Positions 14,048 through 16,678 of a DNA stretch of 16,678 bases are shown one piece after another (position 1 is the stretch's first letter; every line of letters begins with the position of its first letter). The translations under genes and the position numbers were made by a program. This stretch comes from Oscillospiraceae bacterium (GTDB taxonomy: Bacteria; Bacillota_A; Clostridia; Oscillospirales; Oscillospiraceae): positions 1 to 16,678 of the forward strand of contig JAISBX010000115.1 in assembly GCA_031265965.1 (NCBI GenBank), written 5' to 3'. Below the pieces are notes generated by a model. The model ran no database searches. It was not told where the DNA came from and saw nothing but the letters and a program-made list of their open reading frames with translations.

Positions 14048-14851
14048 GTGGAAATCAGCGAAAAATACGCGCGGCTGGAACGGCGGCTGAGCGAACTCGG
14101 AAGCGTCGCCGTCGCGTTTTCCGGCGGGGTGGATTCCACATTTCTGCTGAAGGTAGCGCACGACGCGCTCGGGGAGAGAGCCATAGCCGTCACGGCGCGG
14201 TCGTGTTCGTTCCCGGAACGCGAGCTCCGGGAAGCGGCGGATTTCTGTGCCGCCGAGGGTATCGAGCACGTGATATGCGACTCCGAGGAGCTCGATATCG
14301 AGGGCTTTTCCTGTAACCCCAAAAACCGGTGCTATCTGTGCAAGAACGAGCTGTTTGGCAAAATATGGAAGGAAGCGCGCGCGCGCGGCATCCTTCACGT
14401 AGCCGACGGGTCGAATACCGACGACGAGGGCGATTACAGGCCGGGGCTCGAGGCGGCGCGCGAGCAGGGCGTCGACAGCCCGCTGAGATACGCGGGTATG
14501 TCAAAGGATGACATCCGGGAGCTCTCGCGCGGGCTCGGGCTCGCGACGTGGGACAAGCAGTCCTTTGCCTGCCTGTCGTCGCGCTTCCCGTACGGCGAGA
14601 GCATAACGCGGGAGAAGCTGGGCATGATCGACAGGGCGGAGCAGCTTCTGCTCGATCTAGGGCTGCGGCAAGTGCGCGTTCGGCACCACGGCGGCGTCGC
14701 GCGCATTGAGACGGACGAGCGGGGCATCGAGACGCTTCTGGATCGCGAGGTCCGCGAGTCGGTGCATGAAAAATTCAGAGAGTACGGATTTACATATGTC
14801 GCGCTCGATCTGCTAGGGTACCGCACGGGCAGCATGAACGAGACGCTGTGA
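14048..14851 (+). CDS. larE: LarE-type ATP-dependent sacrificial sulfur transferase
   Basis: LarE is a PP-loop ATPase that, in lactate racemase maturation, adenylates a carboxylated nicotinate dinucleotide and donates sulfur from its own cysteine. The 267-aa product has the PP-loop SGGVDST (25-31), a RCYLC pair (C95, C98), and QSFACLSSRFPYG with C175, matching in place the sacrificial Cys176 of the Lactobacillus plantarum enzyme. The start is GTG 14048; AAGG at 14036-14039 serves as ribosome site. No larA, larB or larC lies in the window, so its partners may be elsewhere, or it may sulfurate another target. Family assignment is firm, pathway is not. Confidence 0.88.
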   Translation: MEISEKYARLERRLSELGSVAVAFSGGVDSTFLLKVAHDALGERAIAVTARSCSFPERELREAADFCAAEGIEHVICDSEELDIEGFSCNPKNRCYLCKNELFGKIWKEARARGILHVADGSNTDDEGDYRPGLEAAREQGVDSPLRYAGMSKDDIRELSRGLGLATWDKQSFACLSSRFPYGESITREKLGMIDRAEQLLLDLGLRQVRVRHHGGVARIETDERGIETLLDREVRESVHEKFREYGFTYVALDLLGYRTGSMNETL

Positions 14852-14880
14852 GAGAGTTGATTGTGAGAGGTTTGATATAG

Positions 14881-16407
14881 ATGAATCAGCTTGTGATCGT
14901 GCTGGATCTCGGAGGACAATATAAGGAGCTCATCGCGCGTAGGGTGCGCGAGTGCGGCGTGGCGTCCGCTATTCTTCCGGGCAACACGCCGATAGAGGAA
15001 ATAAAGCGGTTGGCGCCTATCGGCATGATCCTGACGGGCGGGCCGGCGAGCGTGTACGAGTCGAATTCCCCGAAGTGCGACGCCGAGCTGTTCGCGCTGG
15101 GCATACCGGTGCTGGGCATCTGCTACGGTATGCATTTGATCGCGTATACGCTGGGCGGGACGGTCGAGCCGTGCGCGGTGCGCGAGTACGGCTGCACGGA
15201 TATTGCGCTGGACACGGACTGTCCGCTGTTTGACGGTATGGACGCAAGCCAGACGGGGCTCATGAGTCACACGGATCAGGTCACGGCGCTGCCGGACGGC
15301 TTCGTACCGGTCGGCGCGACGGAGGCGTGTAAAAACGCGGCTTTCGCGGATACGGCGCGCTCGATATACGGCACGCAGTTTCATCCCGAGGTAGAGAGCA
15401 CGCCGAACGGTACGGCCATGATACGTAATTTTTTGTATAACGTGTGTATGGCTACCGGCGACTACAGCATCGACGACTACGAGACGCGCATGATAGACGA
15501 GATACGCGCGCAGGTTGGAGATGAGTGCGTCGTGCTGGGCATGTCCGGCGGAGTGGACTCCTCCGTGTGCGCGGCGCTGCTCGCGAAGGCTATCCCCGGC
15601 AGGGTGTACTGTATATTTGTGGATCACGGGTTTATGCGCAAGGATGAGGGCAACGAGATAGAGGCTGCCTTCCCGTGGAGGCGCAGGCTCAGATTTATCC
15701 GCGTCAACGCCGGCGAGCGTTTTTTGCAACTGCTGCGCGGAGTGACGGATCCGGAACGCAAGCGCAAGCTCATAGGGGCTGAGTTCGTGCGCGTGTTCGA
15801 GGAAGAGGCAAATAAGCTGGGCAAAATAAAGTTTCTAGCGCAGGGGACGATATATCCTGACGTAGTGGAGTCGGGCGCGAACAAGTCGGCGGTCATCAAG
15901 AGCCATCACAACGTGGGCGGACTGCCTGAGAACATGGAGTTTCAGGGGCTTGTGGAGCCGCTGCGCGGTTTATTCAAGGACGAGGTGCGTATGCTGGGGC
16001 AGAGCCTCGGCCTGCCGAGGTCCATAACGGGACGTCAGCCGTTTCCGGGCCCCGGGCTCGCCGTGCGCGTAATAGGCGAGGTGACGCAGGGAAAGCTGAA
16101 CACTCTGCGCGAGGCGGACGCCATATTCCGCGAGGAGATCAAGCGCCTGCGCGACAAGCCCGACCAATATTTCGCGGTACTCACCAACACGCGCTCTGTA
16201 GGAGTGATGGGCGACTACCGCACATACGGCTACACCGTAGCGCTGCGCGCCGTCAAGACCACGGATTTCATGACATGCGAGTACGCGCGCATACCGCAAA
16301 AGGTTCTGGCCCGCATTGCCTCACGCATAGTAGGCGAAGTCCCGGGCATCACCCGCGTAGTCTACGACATAACCGGCAAGCCACCCGCGACTATTGAATG
16401 GGAGTGA
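14881..16407 (+). CDS. guaA: GMP synthase (glutamine-hydrolysing)
   Basis: GuaA converts XMP, ATP and glutamine to GMP, the last step of de novo guanine nucleotide synthesis, in the cytoplasm. The 508-aa product joins an N-terminal class I glutaminase domain (about 1-190), with nucleophile Cys81 (GICYGM) and His168/Glu170 (FHPEVE), to an ATP-pyrophosphatase domain with the P-loop SGGVDSS (222-228) and a C-terminal dimerisation domain with [16 protein letters not shown] and the terminal [13 protein letters not shown]. The residue four after Cys81, normally Gln, is His85. The start is ATG 14881, with GAGAGG (14865-14870). It follows larE by 29 bp, and greA starts 5 bp later. Confidence 0.97.
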   Translation: MNQLVIVLDLGGQYKELIARRVRECGVASAILPGNTPIEEIKRLAPIGMILTGGPASVYESNSPKCDAELFALGIPVLGICYGMHLIAYTLGGTVEPCAVREYGCTDIALDTDCPLFDGMDASQTGLMSHTDQVTALPDGFVPVGATEACKNAAFADTARSIYGTQFHPEVESTPNGTAMIRNFLYNVCMATGDYSIDDYETRMIDEIRAQVGDECVVLGMSGGVDSSVCAALLAKAIPGRVYCIFVDHGFMRKDEGNEIEAAFPWRRRLRFIRVNAGERFLQLLRGVTDPERKRKLIGAEFVRVFEEEANKLGKIKFLAQGTIYPDVVESGANKSAVIKSHHNVGGLPENMEFQGLVEPLRGLFKDEVRMLGQSLGLPRSITGRQPFPGPGLAVRVIGEVTQGKLNTLREADAIFREEIKRLRDKPDQYFAVLTNTRSVGVMGDYRTYGYTVALRAVKTTDFMTCEYARIPQKVLARIASRIVGEVPGITRVVYDITGKPPATIEWE

Positions 16408-16412
16408 CATTT

Positions 16413-16678
16413 GTGGCCAAAGAAACGCGATTCAAGATGAGCGAGGAGCGCCTCGCGGAACTCAAGGATGAACTCACCTATATGCAGACCGTACGCGAAA
16501 AAGAGGTGGCGGAGCAGATAAAAGAGGCGCGTTCATTCGGAGACCTGTCGGAAAACAGTGAGTACGATGAGGCGAAATCCGAGCAGGGCAAGCTGTACTC
16601 GAGGATAGCGGAGATAAAAAACCTCATCGAAAACGCCGAAATAATCCAGATGACCGACGATACCGACATTGTCGGCTT
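16413..16678 (+). CDS. greA: Transcription elongation factor GreA (5' part, cut by window end)
   Basis: GreA binds RNA polymerase in its secondary channel and stimulates cleavage of backtracked transcripts. Only the first 88 codons are present, covering the N-terminal coiled coil; the FKBP-like C-terminal domain lies beyond the window. The hallmark [14 protein letters not shown] is present, with the tip acidic residues D44 and E47 corresponding to Asp41 and Glu44 of E. coli GreA, which hold the catalytic Mg. The GTG start at 16413 is supported by GGGAG at 16400-16404, inside the end of guaA. Five bases separate the genes, so they are likely cotranscribed. Confidence 0.93.
   Translation, partial: MAKETRFKMSEERLAELKDELTYMQTVREKEVAEQIKEARSFGDLSENSEYDEAKSEQGKLYSRIAEIKNLIENAEIIQMTDDTDIVG

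Overview
The window is a GC-rich stretch of a Bacillota (Firmicutes) chromosome, most likely from class Clostridia. The evidence is the order of its division and cell-wall (dcw) genes, a SpoVD/PBP2-like transpeptidase carrying PASTA domains, a long FtsL, the absence of ftsA next to ftsZ, and housekeeping sigma-A-type promoters. MurE carries the DNPR motif, so the peptidoglycan is predicted to contain meso-diaminopimelate. All 16 genes I can support lie on the + strand and nearly fill the window. No RNA genes, insertion sequences, CRISPR arrays or phage genes were seen.

Layout. Positions 1-279 form an intergenic control region. It has a strong promoter (TTGCAA, 17 bp, TATAAT) followed at once by four GTGG repeats spaced exactly 10 bp apart, a typical MraZ box. 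Then come mraZ, rsmH, an ftsL-like gene, a PASTA-containing class B PBP (ftsI/spoVD), murE, mraY, ftsW/spoVE and murG, closely packed. A 129-bp gap with a plausible promoter precedes murA and ftsQ/divIB. A 131-bp gap with a clear promoter (TTGACC, 17 bp, TACAAT) precedes ftsZ. Downstream of ftsZ, with gaps of only 5-31 bp, are a YihY-family membrane protein gene, a small ABM-domain monooxygenase-like gene, a larE-type sulfur transferase gene, guaA, and the 5' part of greA, which runs off the window end.

How the genes work together. MurA, MurE, MraY and MurG supply steps of lipid II synthesis. FtsW and the PBP polymerise and cross-link it at the septum. FtsL, DivIB/FtsQ and FtsZ organise the division machine, and MraZ probably autoregulates the set. 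RsmH modifies 16S rRNA and is the usual partner of mraZ. murF, murD, murC and murB, which often sit in this cluster, are absent and must lie elsewhere. The tail genes are general housekeeping or accessory functions (GMP synthesis, transcript-cleavage factor, sulfur transfer).

I see no evidence of a new system. The points most worth checking are the MraZ box, an inverted repeat around the ftsZ -35 element, the depleted mur gene set, the variant FtsZ C-terminus, a substituted glutaminase residue in GuaA, and heavy ATA isoleucine codon use in GC-rich DNA.
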